NCBI RefSeq assembly: GCF_018390695.1 | Contig: NZ_JAHBGF010000020.1 | Coordinates: 1 to 64,000 of the forward strand | DNA length: 64,000 bases | Direction: 5' to 3' | Source of the DNA: Ancylobacter sonchi | GTDB taxonomy: Bacteria; Pseudomonadota; Alphaproteobacteria; Rhizobiales; Xanthobacteraceae | Shown: positions 31,037-39,563 of the stretch, one piece after another | How the letters are laid out: each line of letters starts with the position of its first letter | How positions within the stretch are numbered: the first letter of the stretch is position 1 | Notes under the pieces: model-generated | What the model saw: only the letters and a program-made list of their open reading frames with translations | What the model was told of the DNA's origin: nothing | The model's database searches: none | Made by a program: the position numbers and the translations under genes

Positions 31037-32248
31037 ATGACGGTCGTCCTCGTGGTTCATGACACGCCGCTGCCCGCGCTCGACGGTATGATCGCCGGCG
31101 AGATCGCCGCGGAACGCGGCGCGCGCTTCACCACGCTGGTCACGGGGGGCGCGGGCCATGCCCGTTTCGACTGCCATATCCACGTCCTGGTCCATGGCGA
31201 AATGGCCCCCAACGGTGCCCTGTGGGCCGAGCGCGCCAGCGGCCGCACCGTCGCCGCGCCGGTGGATCGCGGGGCGGTGGCGCGACTGACGGACGACTGC
31301 GTCGTCGTGCCGATCAACCCCCACCTTCCGGTGCAGGCGGAGGCACGGACGCGTCTTCTCGCCACCGCCGCGCAGGCCGGACGCCCGGTTGAGACCTATC
31401 GCGTCACCGAGGCCGACGGGATTCTGGAAGTGCGGGAAGAGGGCAGCGACGTCGTGCTCTCGCTCTGGCGGCGCGATGGCTATGGCCGCCCCTTCCTTGT
31501 CGGGACGGAGCCCGCCGAGGCCGCCGGCAAGCCGCTCGACATCGTGTTCGTCGCCGACGAGGCCTGCATGCGCGAGGTCTACCCGGCCAATCTCGCGGCA
31601 CTGGGCGATGCCGCCGAGGCGCTCGGCCTGCGCCTCGCGGTGCGCTTCGTCGACCCCCGCCAGTTCCCCGAGCCGGCGTGGGAGCGGGAACTGGCGCAGG
31701 CCGACGGCCTCGTGCTGCCGGGCGGTTCCGACATGGAGCAGGTGCGCGGCCAGACCGAGGCGGCGCGGGTGGCGATCCGCCGGAACCTGCCGACGCTCGG
31801 CCTGTGCCTGGGCATGCAGACCATGGCGACCGCGGTGGCGCAGGAAATCTGCGGCTTCAACGATGCCAATCTCGCCGAGGCCGACCCATCGGCGCAGACC
31901 AAGACCTTTGTGCGCCTGCATGACGAGCACGGCCGTCCGCAGCACCGGCTGGGCCTGCTGCCGTGCCGCCTTGTGCCCGGCAGCCAGCTCGCCGGCCTCG
32001 CCGGCGGCGCCGCCACCATGGAGGTGCACTACAATCACCGTTTCGTGCTGGAGAGCGAATTGCAGAAGCGGCTTTCCGAATCCGGGCTTACCGTTTCCGG
32101 TTGGCAGGACGGGCGGGATCTCGCCGACGCGATCGAGGTGCCGACGCTGCGCTTCTTCATCGGCATGCAGGGACATCCCGAGCTGTCCAGCCGGCGCGGC
32201 CGGCCTCATCCACTGTTCGCCGGCTTCCTGTCGGCCGCCGGCGCGTGA
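31037..32248 (+). CDS. CTP-synthase-like glutaminase (class I amidotransferase) with an unknown N-terminal domain
   Basis: A 403-residue protein. Residues about 165-400 resemble the glutamine amidotransferase domain of CTP synthase: ADGLVLPGGSDMEQVRGQTE, nucleophile Cys257 in PTLGLCLGMQTMA, MEVHYNHRF (like the ERHRHRY region) and the His380/Glu382 pair in MQGHPELSSR. The synthetase domain is absent. Instead, residues 1-160 form an alpha/beta domain I cannot assign, beginning MTVVLVVHDTPLPALDG. GGAG 6 bases ahead supports the start at 31037. In this context it probably hydrolyses the side-chain amide or gamma-glutamyl bond of a pathway intermediate; possibly it moves ammonia to a partner. Confidence 0.7.
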   Translation: MTVVLVVHDTPLPALDGMIAGEIAAERGARFTTLVTGGAGHARFDCHIHVLVHGEMAPNGALWAERASGRTVAAPVDRGAVARLTDDCVVVPINPHLPVQAEARTRLLATAAQAGRPVETYRVTEADGILEVREEGSDVVLSLWRRDGYGRPFLVGTEPAEAAGKPLDIVFVADEACMREVYPANLAALGDAAEALGLRLAVRFVDPRQFPEPAWERELAQADGLVLPGGSDMEQVRGQTEAARVAIRRNLPTLGLCLGMQTMATAVAQEICGFNDANLAEADPSAQTKTFVRLHDEHGRPQHRLGLLPCRLVPGSQLAGLAGGAATMEVHYNHRFVLESELQKRLSESGLTVSGWQDGRDLADAIEVPTLRFFIGMQGHPELSSRRGRPHPLFAGFLSAAGA

Positions 32249-32280
32249 CGCGGCGCTTCCCCCGATCCTGACCAAGCCTT

Positions 32281-32334
32281 GCGTTGAAAGCTGGCCTCGC
32301 GTTGACAGCTGGCTGTGCGTTGAAAGTTTCCTGC
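32281..32334 (+). repeat. Three tandem 18-bp repeats before the dehydrogenase gene
   Basis: GCGTTGAAAGCTGGCCTC, GCGTTGACAGCTGGCTGT and GCGTTGAAAGTTTCCTGC follow one another without gaps and end one base before the next start codon (32336). The first 10-14 bases of each unit are best conserved. They replace the usual ribosome-binding region, where no Shine-Dalgarno is visible, so they could affect translation or bind a protein. Confidence 0.6.
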
Positions 32335-32335
32335 C

Positions 32336-33325
32336 ATGTTTCGTTGCCTGATCGTGCAGCCCATTCATCCCGCCGGCGTCGACCTGCTGGCGGGTGCCGG
32401 CATCGAGCCGGTGCACGCGCCCGCCTATGACGCGGCCTCCATCTTTGCGGCCATGCAGGGCATGGATGCGGTGATAACCCGCGATGCCGGCCTTGCCGCG
32501 CCGGCGATGTCGGCAGCGCCCCACCTGCGGGTGATCGGCGTGCACGGCATCGGCACCGACCCGGTGGACATCGAGGAGGCGACGCGGCGCGGCGTCTGCG
32601 TGGTCAATACGCCGGGCACCAATGTCCGCGCGGTGGCGGAGCAGGCGCTGGCGCTCACGCTCGCGCTGGCCAAATCGGTGCCGGCCGCCGACGCGGCGGC
32701 GCGGCGTGGCGATTTCGGCTTCAAATACCGTGCGCCGTTGCGCGAGCTCGCCGGCGCCACCTTCGGCGTGGTGGGCTTCGGCAATATCGGTCGCGCCACC
32801 GCCGAACTGGCGGGGGCTTTCGGCATGCGGGTGGTCGGCGTCTCCCGCAGCCAGCCGGACGACGTGTTCGTCACCGCCGGCGTGACCCGTCTCGCCTCGC
32901 TCGATGAGTTGCTCGCCGTCAGCGACGTGGTCTCGCTGCACCTGCCGAGCTCGCCGGCGACGCGCGGCGTCATCGGTGCGCGCGAACTGGGCCGGATGAA
33001 GCCCGGTGCCTTGCTCATCAATACCTCGCGCGGCGCGCTGATCGACGAGGACGCGCTGGCCGCGGCGCTCGCCGAGCGGCGTATCGGCGGAGCGGGCCTT
33101 GACGTGTTCGTCCGCGAGCCGCTGCCAACGGGCTCGCCGCTGGCGGGGCTCGACAATGTCGTGCTCAGCCCGCACATCGCCGGCTCGGCGGTGGAAGCGC
33201 TGGAGCGCACCGCCCGGCTCGTGACTCAGCAGGTGATCGACGTGCTGGCCGGCCGCCGGCCACCACATCTCGTCAATCCGCAAAGCTGGCCCAGCCCCAC
33301 CCAGGCCGGGGAGGTGCGGCTATGA
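32336..33325 (+). CDS. D-isomer 2-hydroxyacid dehydrogenase
   Basis: A 329-residue NAD(P)-dependent dehydrogenase of the phosphoglycerate dehydrogenase class, without the ACT domain. The Rossmann loop is ATFGVVGFGNIGRATAEL; catalytic Arg is in LLINTSRGALIDED, Glu in DVFVREPLP and His in VLSPHIAGSAVEA. It interconverts a 2-keto acid and D-2-hydroxyacid. Its stop overlaps the start of the M20 gene (33322), so the two are coupled. A role in reducing or oxidising a keto or hydroxy acid freed from the imported compound fits. No Shine-Dalgarno is visible before ATG 32336. Confidence 0.85.
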   Translation: MFRCLIVQPIHPAGVDLLAGAGIEPVHAPAYDAASIFAAMQGMDAVITRDAGLAAPAMSAAPHLRVIGVHGIGTDPVDIEEATRRGVCVVNTPGTNVRAVAEQALALTLALAKSVPAADAAARRGDFGFKYRAPLRELAGATFGVVGFGNIGRATAELAGAFGMRVVGVSRSQPDDVFVTAGVTRLASLDELLAVSDVVSLHLPSSPATRGVIGARELGRMKPGALLINTSRGALIDEDALAAALAERRIGGAGLDVFVREPLPTGSPLAGLDNVVLSPHIAGSAVEALERTARLVTQQVIDVLAGRRPPHLVNPQSWPSPTQAGEVRL

Positions 33326-34590
33326 CGGACGGCATCGCCATCGACCGCGCCTTCGCCGAGCGGCTGTTCGACGAGCTTGCCGTCCACACCACCGATGCGC
33401 CGGGTGTCACCCGCGCCGCTTTCGGCGAGGGCGAGCAGTTCGCCCACGAGGTGATGAAGCGCGAGGCGGCCATGCTGGGCCTTGCCCAGCGCGTCGACCC
33501 GGCCGGCAATCTCTACCTCACCTATGAGGGGCGCGATCCCGCACTGCCCGGCTGGGTCGTCGGCTCGCATCTCGATTCCGTACCTCATGGCGGGAACTTC
33601 GACGGCGCGGCCGGCGTGATCGCCGGCCTGGCGGCGGTGCGTGCGCTGAGCGAGGCCGGCATCCATCCGCGCCGCTCGATCACGGTGATGGCGATCCGAG
33701 CCGAGGAGAGCAACTGGTTCCCGCTGTCCTATCTCGGCAGCCGCGCCGCGCTCGGGTTGCTACCGCAGGAAAGCCTTGCGACGCCGCGCTCCGATACCGG
33801 CCTGTCGCTGCGCGAACACATGGCCCGGCTGGGTCTCGATCCCACGCGCGTCGGCTCGGGCCAGGTGCATCTCGATCCGGCTGGCCTCCACGGCTTCATC
33901 GAACTGCATATCGAACAGGGACCCGTGCTGGAGGCCGAGCAGGTGCCGATTGGCCTCGTCACCGGCATTTCCGGCAGCTTCCGCTACCGCAAGGCCAGGG
34001 TTCTTGGGGAATGGGGCCATTCCGGCGCGGTGCCGCGCGCGCACCGGCGCGACGCGGTCTTCGCGCTCGCCCGGCTGATCACCGCGCTCGATGCCTGCTG
34101 GGCGGCGCTGCTGGCGGAGGGCGAGACCGCGACGATCACCGTCGGCGAGATCGGCACCGATCCCGCCCTGCACGGCTTCAGCAAGGTGCCCGGCGAAGTG
34201 GCGTTCTGCCTCGATGTGCGCAGCCTCTCGCCCGCCTGCCTCGCGCGCATCCATGACGAACTCATGCGCCTCGTCGCGCGGATCGAGGCGGAGACCGGCG
34301 TGCGCTTCGCGCTGGGCGAGCGCACCGGCTCGACGCCGGCCCGGCTCGACGCCGCGTTGCGGGCGCAGCTCGCCGGCGTGGCGAAGGCGCGGGAGGCCGG
34401 TTTCGTCGAGATGGCGAGCGGGGCGGGGCACGACACGGCGGTGTTCGCCAATGCCGGCGTGCGCTCGGCACTGGTGTTCGTGCGCAACCAGAACGGCAGC
34501 CACAATCCAGATGAGGCGATGCGCCTGGAGGATTTCGTCGCCGCCACCGACGTCATCGCGCATCTGCTGGCGCGCGACGACAACGAATGA
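33322..34590 (+). CDS. M20-family Zn amidohydrolase (N-carbamoyl-L-amino-acid hydrolase/allantoate amidohydrolase type)
   Basis: A 422-residue carbamoylase-type enzyme. Motifs: GSHLDSVPHGGNFDGAAGVI (His and bridging Asp), RAEESNWFPLSYLGSRA (Glu ligand), ELHIEQGPVLEAE (His and Glu of the family) and the end motif NQNGSHNPDEAMRLEDF (His). The family hydrolyses N-carbamoyl or ureido bonds, releasing ammonia and CO2, as in hydantoin and allantoate breakdown. The dimerisation domain is about residues 215-335. It overlaps the dehydrogenase gene and is convergent with pxpA, 6 bp away. A ureido intermediate fits the DUF1989/ureohydrolase genes further on. Confidence 0.85.
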   Translation: MTDGIAIDRAFAERLFDELAVHTTDAPGVTRAAFGEGEQFAHEVMKREAAMLGLAQRVDPAGNLYLTYEGRDPALPGWVVGSHLDSVPHGGNFDGAAGVIAGLAAVRALSEAGIHPRRSITVMAIRAEESNWFPLSYLGSRAALGLLPQESLATPRSDTGLSLREHMARLGLDPTRVGSGQVHLDPAGLHGFIELHIEQGPVLEAEQVPIGLVTGISGSFRYRKARVLGEWGHSGAVPRAHRRDAVFALARLITALDACWAALLAEGETATITVGEIGTDPALHGFSKVPGEVAFCLDVRSLSPACLARIHDELMRLVARIEAETGVRFALGERTGSTPARLDAALRAQLAGVAKAREAGFVEMASGAGHDTAVFANAGVRSALVFVRNQNGSHNPDEAMRLEDFVAATDVIAHLLARDDNE

Positions 34591-34596
34591 GTGGCG

Positions 34597-35370
34597 TCAG
34601 CCGAGCCATTCGCCGAGCGGGCGGATGGCGATGTCCGCTGCGCTCAGCCGGCCCCTGATCCGGCGCGCCATTTCCACCGCGCCATGCGTGTCGCCATGCA
34701 CGCACACGGTATCGGCGCGCACCTTCAGCCGGCCGCCGCTGGCGGTGACGATCTCGCCATCCTCCACCATGCGCAGCACGCGCTCGGCGGCCTCGTCGGC
34801 GTCGTGGATCACCGCGCCGGGCAGCTTGCGCGAGACGAGGTTGCCATTGTCGGCATAGGCGCGGTCGGCATAGATCTCGCGGGCGATCCGCAGGCCGGCG
34901 GCCTCGCCCGCGCGCTCTGTCTCCAGACCCGGCATGACGATGAAGATGAGGTCGCGGTCGACCGCGCGAATGGCGCGCGCGACAGCGTCGGCGAGGGCGG
35001 CATCCTCATTGGCGAGATTGCCGAGCGAGCCGTGGGTCTTCACGTGCTGGAGCTTCTGTCCGGCGGCGTGCGCCAGCGCCTGCAACGCACCGATCTGGTA
35101 GATGAGATGCTTCTCCATGTCCTGCGGCCGCTCGCCCATGATCGGCCGGCGGCCGAAGCCCCACAGGTCGAGGAAGCTCGGATGCGCGCCGACGCCGACA
35201 TCATTGGCTTTCGCCGCCTCTAGCGTCTTCGCCATGACCAGCGGGTCGCCGGCATGGAAGCCGCAGGCGATGTTGGCGGAGGTGACGATTTCCAGCATCG
35301 CGTCGTCGTCGCCCAGCGTATAGACGCCGAAGCCCTCGCCCATGTCGCTGTTGAGGTCGATGGTGGTCAT
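34597..35370 (-). CDS. pxpA: 5-oxoprolinase subunit A (LamB/YcsF family)
   Basis: A 257-residue LamB/YcsF protein opening with TTIDLNSDMGEGFG. Further motifs are SANIACGFHAGDPLVMAKTL and GVGAHPSFLDLWGFGRRPI. PxpA, with PxpB and PxpC, opens 5-oxo-L-proline to L-glutamate with ATP. Its start overlaps the stop of pxpC by four bases. In many genomes the pxp genes stand alone for pyroglutamate clean-up; here they lie inside a nitrogen-compound island, so 5-oxoproline may be a real intermediate of the pathway. Confidence 0.92.
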   Translation of the reverse strand: MTTIDLNSDMGEGFGVYTLGDDDAMLEIVTSANIACGFHAGDPLVMAKTLEAAKANDVGVGAHPSFLDLWGFGRRPIMGERPQDMEKHLIYQIGALQALAHAAGQKLQHVKTHGSLGNLANEDAALADAVARAIRAVDRDLIFIVMPGLETERAGEAAGLRIAREIYADRAYADNGNLVSRKLPGAVIHDADEAAERVLRMVEDGEIVTASGGRLKVRADTVCVHGDTHGAVEMARRIRGRLSAADIAIRPLGEWLG

Positions 35371-36419
35371 GCCGTCACCGTTTCGCTGAAGGGATCTTGC
35401 GTGGCGCAGGCCACGCCGCTGATGAGGTTGAGGCCGAGCAGGCGCTCGCTGGACAGCGCAGCCGCCCCGAACACGACGGGTTCCAGTGCATCGATCAACC
35501 CCTTGAGGTTGGCCGCCGCGGCGCGGGCGGCCTCGGCGGCCTCGGCGGCGCTCACCCGTTCGAAGGTGATCTGATCGCCGGGCCGGAGCTGTGCCAGATG
35601 GGCGAGATCGGGGCCGATCACGGTCGCGATCTTGGGATAGCCGCCGGTGGTTTGCCGGTCGGCGAGTAGGATGATCGGCCGGCCATGGCCGGGGACCTGG
35701 ATGCTGCCATTCGCGATGCCATCCGAGACGATGTTGAAGCCGGCGGCGTGCTCGACCTCCGCGCCGTCGAGCTGGCAGCCCATGCGGTCGGTGCGGCTGG
35801 AGAGCCGGTAGGTCGACGACAGGAAGGTGTCGATGCCGGCCGCCGTGAAGGCGTCGTCCTGCGGCCCCAGCACGACGCGCAGCCGGTGCTCGATGCCCGG
35901 GAGCCGGCGGCGGTCGAGCCGTAGCAGCGGGCCTTTGGCCGCGCCCTTCAACGGCAGCACGGCGCCGGCCGGCAAGGGGCCGCCGTCCAGCCCTCCAATG
36001 CGCGAGCGGGTATGGGTCGAGAGGCTGCCGAGCACCGGGGCGATGTCGAACCCGCCGGCCACGGCAAGATAGCCGCGCATGCCCCTGGCCGCTCGCCCGA
36101 CCGCGACCTTGTCGCCCCGCGTCAGATCATGGGCCTGAAACGGCTCGGCCGGCCGGCCATTGATGGTGAGCGCCATCTCCGCCCCGGCGAGGGCGACACG
36201 GCAGTGCTCGGCGGCAACGGTGAACCCGATGCCGGCCATGGTCATCTCGATCACCCCGATGTCTGGAGGGTTGCCGGTAATCGCATTGGCAAGCCGCATG
36301 GCGGGAATGTCCATCGCGCCGGAATTCGAGATGCCGAACCGCTGATATCCGAAGCGGCCGGCATCCTGGAGCGTGGAGAACAGGCCGCCTTCTGTGATGG
36401 CGAGATGATCGCCGCTCAT
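35367..36419 (-). CDS. pxpC: 5-oxoprolinase subunit C (biotin-dependent carboxyltransferase/KipA family)
   Basis: A 350-residue protein of the urea-amidolyase/KipA family: LFSTLQDAGRFGYQRFGISN near the start, SGAMDIPAMRLANAITGNPP, YRLSSRTDRMGCQLDGAEVE and the end segment DRQTTGGYPKIATVIGPDLA. PxpC is one of the two catalytic halves that complete the ATP-dependent 5-oxoproline ring opening. It overlaps pxpB upstream and pxpA downstream by four bases each, so the three are translated as one unit. Confidence 0.92.
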   Translation of the reverse strand: MSGDHLAITEGGLFSTLQDAGRFGYQRFGISNSGAMDIPAMRLANAITGNPPDIGVIEMTMAGIGFTVAAEHCRVALAGAEMALTINGRPAEPFQAHDLTRGDKVAVGRAARGMRGYLAVAGGFDIAPVLGSLSTHTRSRIGGLDGGPLPAGAVLPLKGAAKGPLLRLDRRRLPGIEHRLRVVLGPQDDAFTAAGIDTFLSSTYRLSSRTDRMGCQLDGAEVEHAAGFNIVSDGIANGSIQVPGHGRPIILLADRQTTGGYPKIATVIGPDLAHLAQLRPGDQITFERVSAAEAAEAARAAAANLKGLIDALEPVVFGAAALSSERLLGLNLISGVACATQDPFSETVTA

Positions 36420-37168
36420 GCCGATGCTCCCTGCGCGGCGACGGCCTCGGCAACCAGCGCGCCCGCCTCGGCTGCCGCCAGCATGTCGCGATAGTCGTCC
36501 CCGGCGACGGGATAGAAGCGCAACGTGTCGCCCGGCGCGAACAGGAACGGCTTTTCGCGGCCGGGATCATAGGAGCGGACCGGTGTCTGGCCCAGGAGAT
36601 GCCAGCCGCTCGGCACCTCGATCGGCGGCGAGACCGCGGCCTGGCGACCACCGATGGACACGCTGCGCGGCGGCGTCTTCGGGCGCGGATCGGTGCGGCG
36701 GCTGGTATGGATGCGCTCCGGAAGGCCCCCGAGATAGGCGAAGCCCGGTGCGAAGCCGATCATGTAGACGCGGTACAGCGCGCCGCTGTGCAGCGCGATC
36801 AGTTCCTCGGTCGCCAGCCCGTGCAGCCTCGCCACCGCGTCGAGGTCGACGCCATGTTCGCCGCCATAGAGCACGGGGATGCGCCACAGCGTGCCGCCTT
36901 CCGTTTCCGGCGCGCCACGAGTCTGGAGCGCCAGCAACTGCGAGGCGAGGGCGTCGCGCGCGATCCGCAACGGATCGAACAGCACCAGCAGCGAGCGATA
37001 GGTCGGGACGGTTTCGCGCACGCCGTCGATGGGGTGCACGCCGAGGGCGCGGTCGAGGGCGATCACCTGCCGATTCACGGCCTCGTCGACGTCGCTGCCG
37101 AATTCGACGACGAGGCCGCCTTCGCCGGCGTCGAGCACACGTGGGGGGATTGCGGACGTTTGATTCAT
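36416..37168 (-). CDS. pxpB: 5-oxoprolinase subunit B (KipI family)
   Basis: A 250-residue KipI/PxpB protein. Typical phrases are VNRQVIALDRALGVHPIDGV, ETVPTYRSLLVLFDPLRIAR, MIGFAPGFAYLGGLPERIHT and GGRQAAVSPPIEVPSGWHLL. It is the first gene of the pxpBCA unit, with its promoter in 37169-37260 next to an 18-bp palindrome. The product works with PxpC and PxpA in 5-oxoprolinase. The KipI name comes from Bacillus, where the homologue inhibits a sporulation kinase; that role does not apply here. Confidence 0.92.
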   Translation of the reverse strand: MNQTSAIPPRVLDAGEGGLVVEFGSDVDEAVNRQVIALDRALGVHPIDGVRETVPTYRSLLVLFDPLRIARDALASQLLALQTRGAPETEGGTLWRIPVLYGGEHGVDLDAVARLHGLATEELIALHSGALYRVYMIGFAPGFAYLGGLPERIHTSRRTDPRPKTPPRSVSIGGRQAAVSPPIEVPSGWHLLGQTPVRSYDPGREKPFLFAPGDTLRFYPVAGDDYRDMLAAAEAGALVAEAVAAQGASA

Positions 37169-37218
37169 GGCATGCGGCCGATCAGGGTAGACGGAGGATA
37201 TCAGAAATATCTTTTATT

Positions 37219-37236
37219 ATCAGATATTTATCTGAT
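37219..37236. promoter_or_regulatory. Perfect 18-bp palindrome upstream of pxpB
   Basis: ATCAGATATTTATCTGAT is fully symmetric around a TT centre. A partial copy, ATCAGAAATATC, lies 8 bp to its left near 37200. It sits 51 bp from the pxpB start in an AT-rich patch unlike the GC-rich surroundings, so it is probably an operator over the pxp promoter. Its sequence differs from the GGTATACC sites, so a different regulator is expected. Confidence 0.55.
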
Positions 37237-37331
37237 CTTCTCTTTTCAGGTTGCGGGCATGATCGGCCAGGAGCGTCGATCCTCAAAGACCAAATCGCAG
37301 GCATGTCATGCTCAAAAAATCCACTTGAATT

Positions 37332-37348
37332 CCGTCGGTATACCAAAG
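37332..37348. promoter_or_regulatory. GntR-type operator, copy 2
   Basis: CCGTCGGTATACCAAAG; its reverse complement contains TTGGTATACCGACGG, matching the 30860-30874 site except for one base. It lies 82 bp before the DUF1989 start, within the likely promoter of the 37,430-43,864 operon. Confidence 0.6.
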
Positions 37349-37429
37349 AAGTTCCAAGTGTGAACCTTTTCGTGACGCTACGGGACAACCGCCTGCCGCG
37401 GTTGCAACGTGTCCCCACAGGCGAGTGCC

Positions 37430-38056
37430 ATGACCTTCGACAAAGCCGGCCGCATGGTTCTTCCCGCCGCCCATGGCAAGGCGGTCCGCCTGAAGGCCGG
37501 CTGGAGCGTGCGGGTGACCAACCCCTACGGGACGCAGGCGCTGGACTTCTGGGCATTCAACGCCACCGACCACGCCGAATTCCTGTCGATGGACAATGTG
37601 CGGTCGTTCAACAGCGTGGCCTATGTGAACAAGGGCACCGCGCTGGTCACGACGGAGCGGCGGCCGATCGTCTGCATCACCGAGGATTCCTCGGCCGGCA
37701 ATCACGACACTCTGCTGTGCGCCTGCAATCCCGCGATCTACCGTGAGCTGGGCGTGAAGGGCTATCACCGCTCTTGCTCGGACAACATGCACGAGGCGCT
37801 GGGCGAGATCGGTGTCGCCTTCCCCGTCACCCCCGCCCCGCTGAACCTGTTCATGAGCGTGCATGTGCGCCCGGACGGATCACTGGAGCGCCTGCTGCCG
37901 CGCTCCGCACCCGGCGCGTCGATCACGCTGCGGGCGGAACTCGACGCGGTGCTGGCCTTCTCGAACTGTCCGCAGGACGTGACGACCATCAATGGTCCCG
38001 ACCGCACGCCGAGGGATTGCCTGCTCGACATCCTTCCGCCGGAAGGCGCGGCCTGA
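37430..38056 (+). CDS. DUF1989 (urea-carboxylase-associated) protein
   Basis: A 208-residue DUF1989 protein. Conserved parts: [20 protein letters not shown], the Cys-containing [13 protein letters not shown] and [12 protein letters not shown], and a late [15 protein letters not shown]1989 proteins occur next to urea or guanidine carboxylases, and the CgdA/CgdB members are subunits of carboxyguanidine deiminase. The Cys and His residues probably form a metal or catalytic site. It heads an operon with an ABC importer and an arginase-family enzyme but no carboxylase, so it likely deiminates or binds an amidino intermediate. The ABC ATPase start overlaps its stop (TGATG). Confidence 0.8.
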   Translation: MTFDKAGRMVLPAAHGKAVRLKAGWSVRVTNPYGTQALDFWAFNATDHAEFLSMDNVRSFNSVAYVNKGTALVTTERRPIVCITEDSSAGNHDTLLCACNPAIYRELGVKGYHRSCSDNMHEALGEIGVAFPVTPAPLNLFMSVHVRPDGSLERLLPRSAPGASITLRAELDAVLAFSNCPQDVTTINGPDRTPRDCLLDILPPEGAA

Positions 38057-38877
38057 TGGCGGCCATCGCCGATAACGCGGCCGCGCCGCTCCTGCGCATC
38101 CGCGACCTGCGCAAGAGCTTCGGCAGCCACGAGGTGCTGAAGGGGATCTCGCTCGAGGTCCGCGCCGGCGAGGTGGTGTCGATCATCGGCGCCAGCGGCT
38201 CGGGAAAGAGCACCTTCCTGCGCTGCATCAATGTGATGGAGATGCCGAACGAGGGCTTCTTCGACTTCGAGGATTTCGCCTTCGACTTCCGCGCGGGCGC
38301 CCGCAACCAGCCGACCCCTGCGCAGCTCCGCGCGCTCCGGGCCCGCATCGGCATGGTGTTCCAGAGCTATAATCTGTGGCCGCACATGACGGTGCTCGAG
38401 AACGTCATCGAGGCGCCGATGCGGGTGAAGCGGCTTGCCCGCGCCGAGGCGGTGGCTATCGCCGAATCCCTGCTGGAGCGCATCGGCCTCGCCGACAAGC
38501 GCGGCGCCTACCCCAGCCGGCTATCCGGCGGCCAGCAGCAGCGGGTAGCCATCGCCCGCGCGCTCGCCATGAAGCCGCGCCTGATGCTGTTCGACGAAGT
38601 CACCTCGGCGCTCGACCCGGAACTGGTCGGCGAGGTGCTGGCCCTCATGGCCTCGCTGGCGCAGGAGGGCATGACCATGCTGCTCGTCACCCACGAAATC
38701 GGCTTCGCCCGCGAGGTGTCGACCCGCACCGTGTTCTTCGACCAGGGCCGCATCGCCGAGGACGGCTTGCCGCGCGACGTGCTGTATCGGCCGCAGAGCG
38801 AACGGCTGCAGCAATTCCTCCGGCGCGTGCTGCACGAGCATGTTGCGACCAGTGCCGCGAGGGAGGCGCATCCATGA
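38056..38877 (+). CDS. ABC importer ATP-binding subunit (second importer)
   Basis: A 273-residue polar-amino-acid-type ATPase. Walker [11 protein letters not shown]-loop [12 protein letters not shown], signature LSGGQQQR and Walker [15 protein letters not shown] are present. Residues 68-90 hold a short insertion rich in acidic and aromatic residues ([17 protein letters not shown]) seen in the histidine/lysine importer group. Starts at 38056 overlapping the DUF1989 stop and overlaps the permease start by four bases. Confidence 0.9.
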   Translation: MAAIADNAAAPLLRIRDLRKSFGSHEVLKGISLEVRAGEVVSIIGASGSGKSTFLRCINVMEMPNEGFFDFEDFAFDFRAGARNQPTPAQLRALRARIGMVFQSYNLWPHMTVLENVIEAPMRVKRLARAEAVAIAESLLERIGLADKRGAYPSRLSGGQQQRVAIARALAMKPRLMLFDEVTSALDPELVGEVLALMASLAQEGMTMLLVTHEIGFAREVSTRTVFFDQGRIAEDGLPRDVLYRPQSERLQQFLRRVLHEHVATSAAREAHP

Positions 38878-39536
38878 CCTTCAGCGAATGGCTCGACTTC
38901 TTCCTGCCCTACGTGCCGGGCTTCCTGCACGCCTCCTGGCTGGTGCTGGTGATCACCCTCCTGGTGATCGTCGTAAGCTGGGTGGCCGGGCTCGTCGTGG
39001 CGCTGGGCAAGGCCTCGCAGATCGGCGTCATCCGGCAGGCCAGCGCCTTCTACATCTGGTTCGTGCGTGGGACGCCGGCGCTCATCCAGATCTTCATCGT
39101 CTATTTCGGCCTGCCGCAGCTCGGGCTTGGGCTGTCGCCCTTCGTCGCCGGCGTGCTGGCGCTCGGCATCAATGGCGGGGCCTATGTGGCGGAGATCATC
39201 CGCTCGGGGCTGTCCGCGATCCCCAGGGGACAGGTGGAGTCCTCGCTGGCGCTCGGCATGAGCCGCTCGGAGACGCTGCGCCGCATCGTGCTGCCGCAGG
39301 TGGTGCGCATCATCCTGCCGGCGATCACCAATGAGGCGATCTCGACGCTGAAGAACACGTCGCTGCTCTCCACCATCACCGTGGTCGAGCTGACGCTCTA
39401 CGCGCAGACCATCATCGCCACCACCTTCCGCCCCTTCGAGTTCTATGCCGCCACGGCGGTCCTCTACCTGATCATGACCACGCTGCTCTCGCAGATCGCG
39501 GCCATGCTGGAGCGTCACAATGCCCGTTACCTCTGA
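38874..39536 (+). CDS. ABC importer permease (second importer)
   Basis: A 220-residue HisMQ-type permease with about five helices. Conserved segments are [40 protein letters not shown] and the coupling loop [20 protein letters not shown]. Only one permease gene is present, so the channel is probably a homodimer, as in several amino acid importers. The binding protein for this system is encoded at 40577, after the ureohydrolase gene. Confidence 0.9.
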   Translation: MTFSEWLDFFLPYVPGFLHASWLVLVITLLVIVVSWVAGLVVALGKASQIGVIRQASAFYIWFVRGTPALIQIFIVYFGLPQLGLGLSPFVAGVLALGINGGAYVAEIIRSGLSAIPRGQVESSLALGMSRSETLRRIVLPQVVRIILPAITNEAISTLKNTSLLSTITVVELTLYAQTIIATTFRPFEFYAATAVLYLIMTTLLSQIAAMLERHNARYL

Positions 39537-39563
39537 CATCGCCGCGAAGGGGGCGCGCATCCG

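Noticed and set aside
32281-32334. CRISPR-like array
   Set aside because: The three 18-bp units are contiguous with no spacers, and there are no cas genes.
30953-33283. A 776-codon minus-strand frame opposite the glutaminase-like and dehydrogenase genes
   Set aside because: Same effect: no recognisable domain and His/Arg/Gly-rich composition, while the plus strand has intact catalytic motifs.
37169-37429. Guanidine riboswitch before the DUF1989 gene
   Set aside because: No arrangement resembling guanidine-I, -II or -III motifs was recognised; the region is better explained by two palindromic operators.
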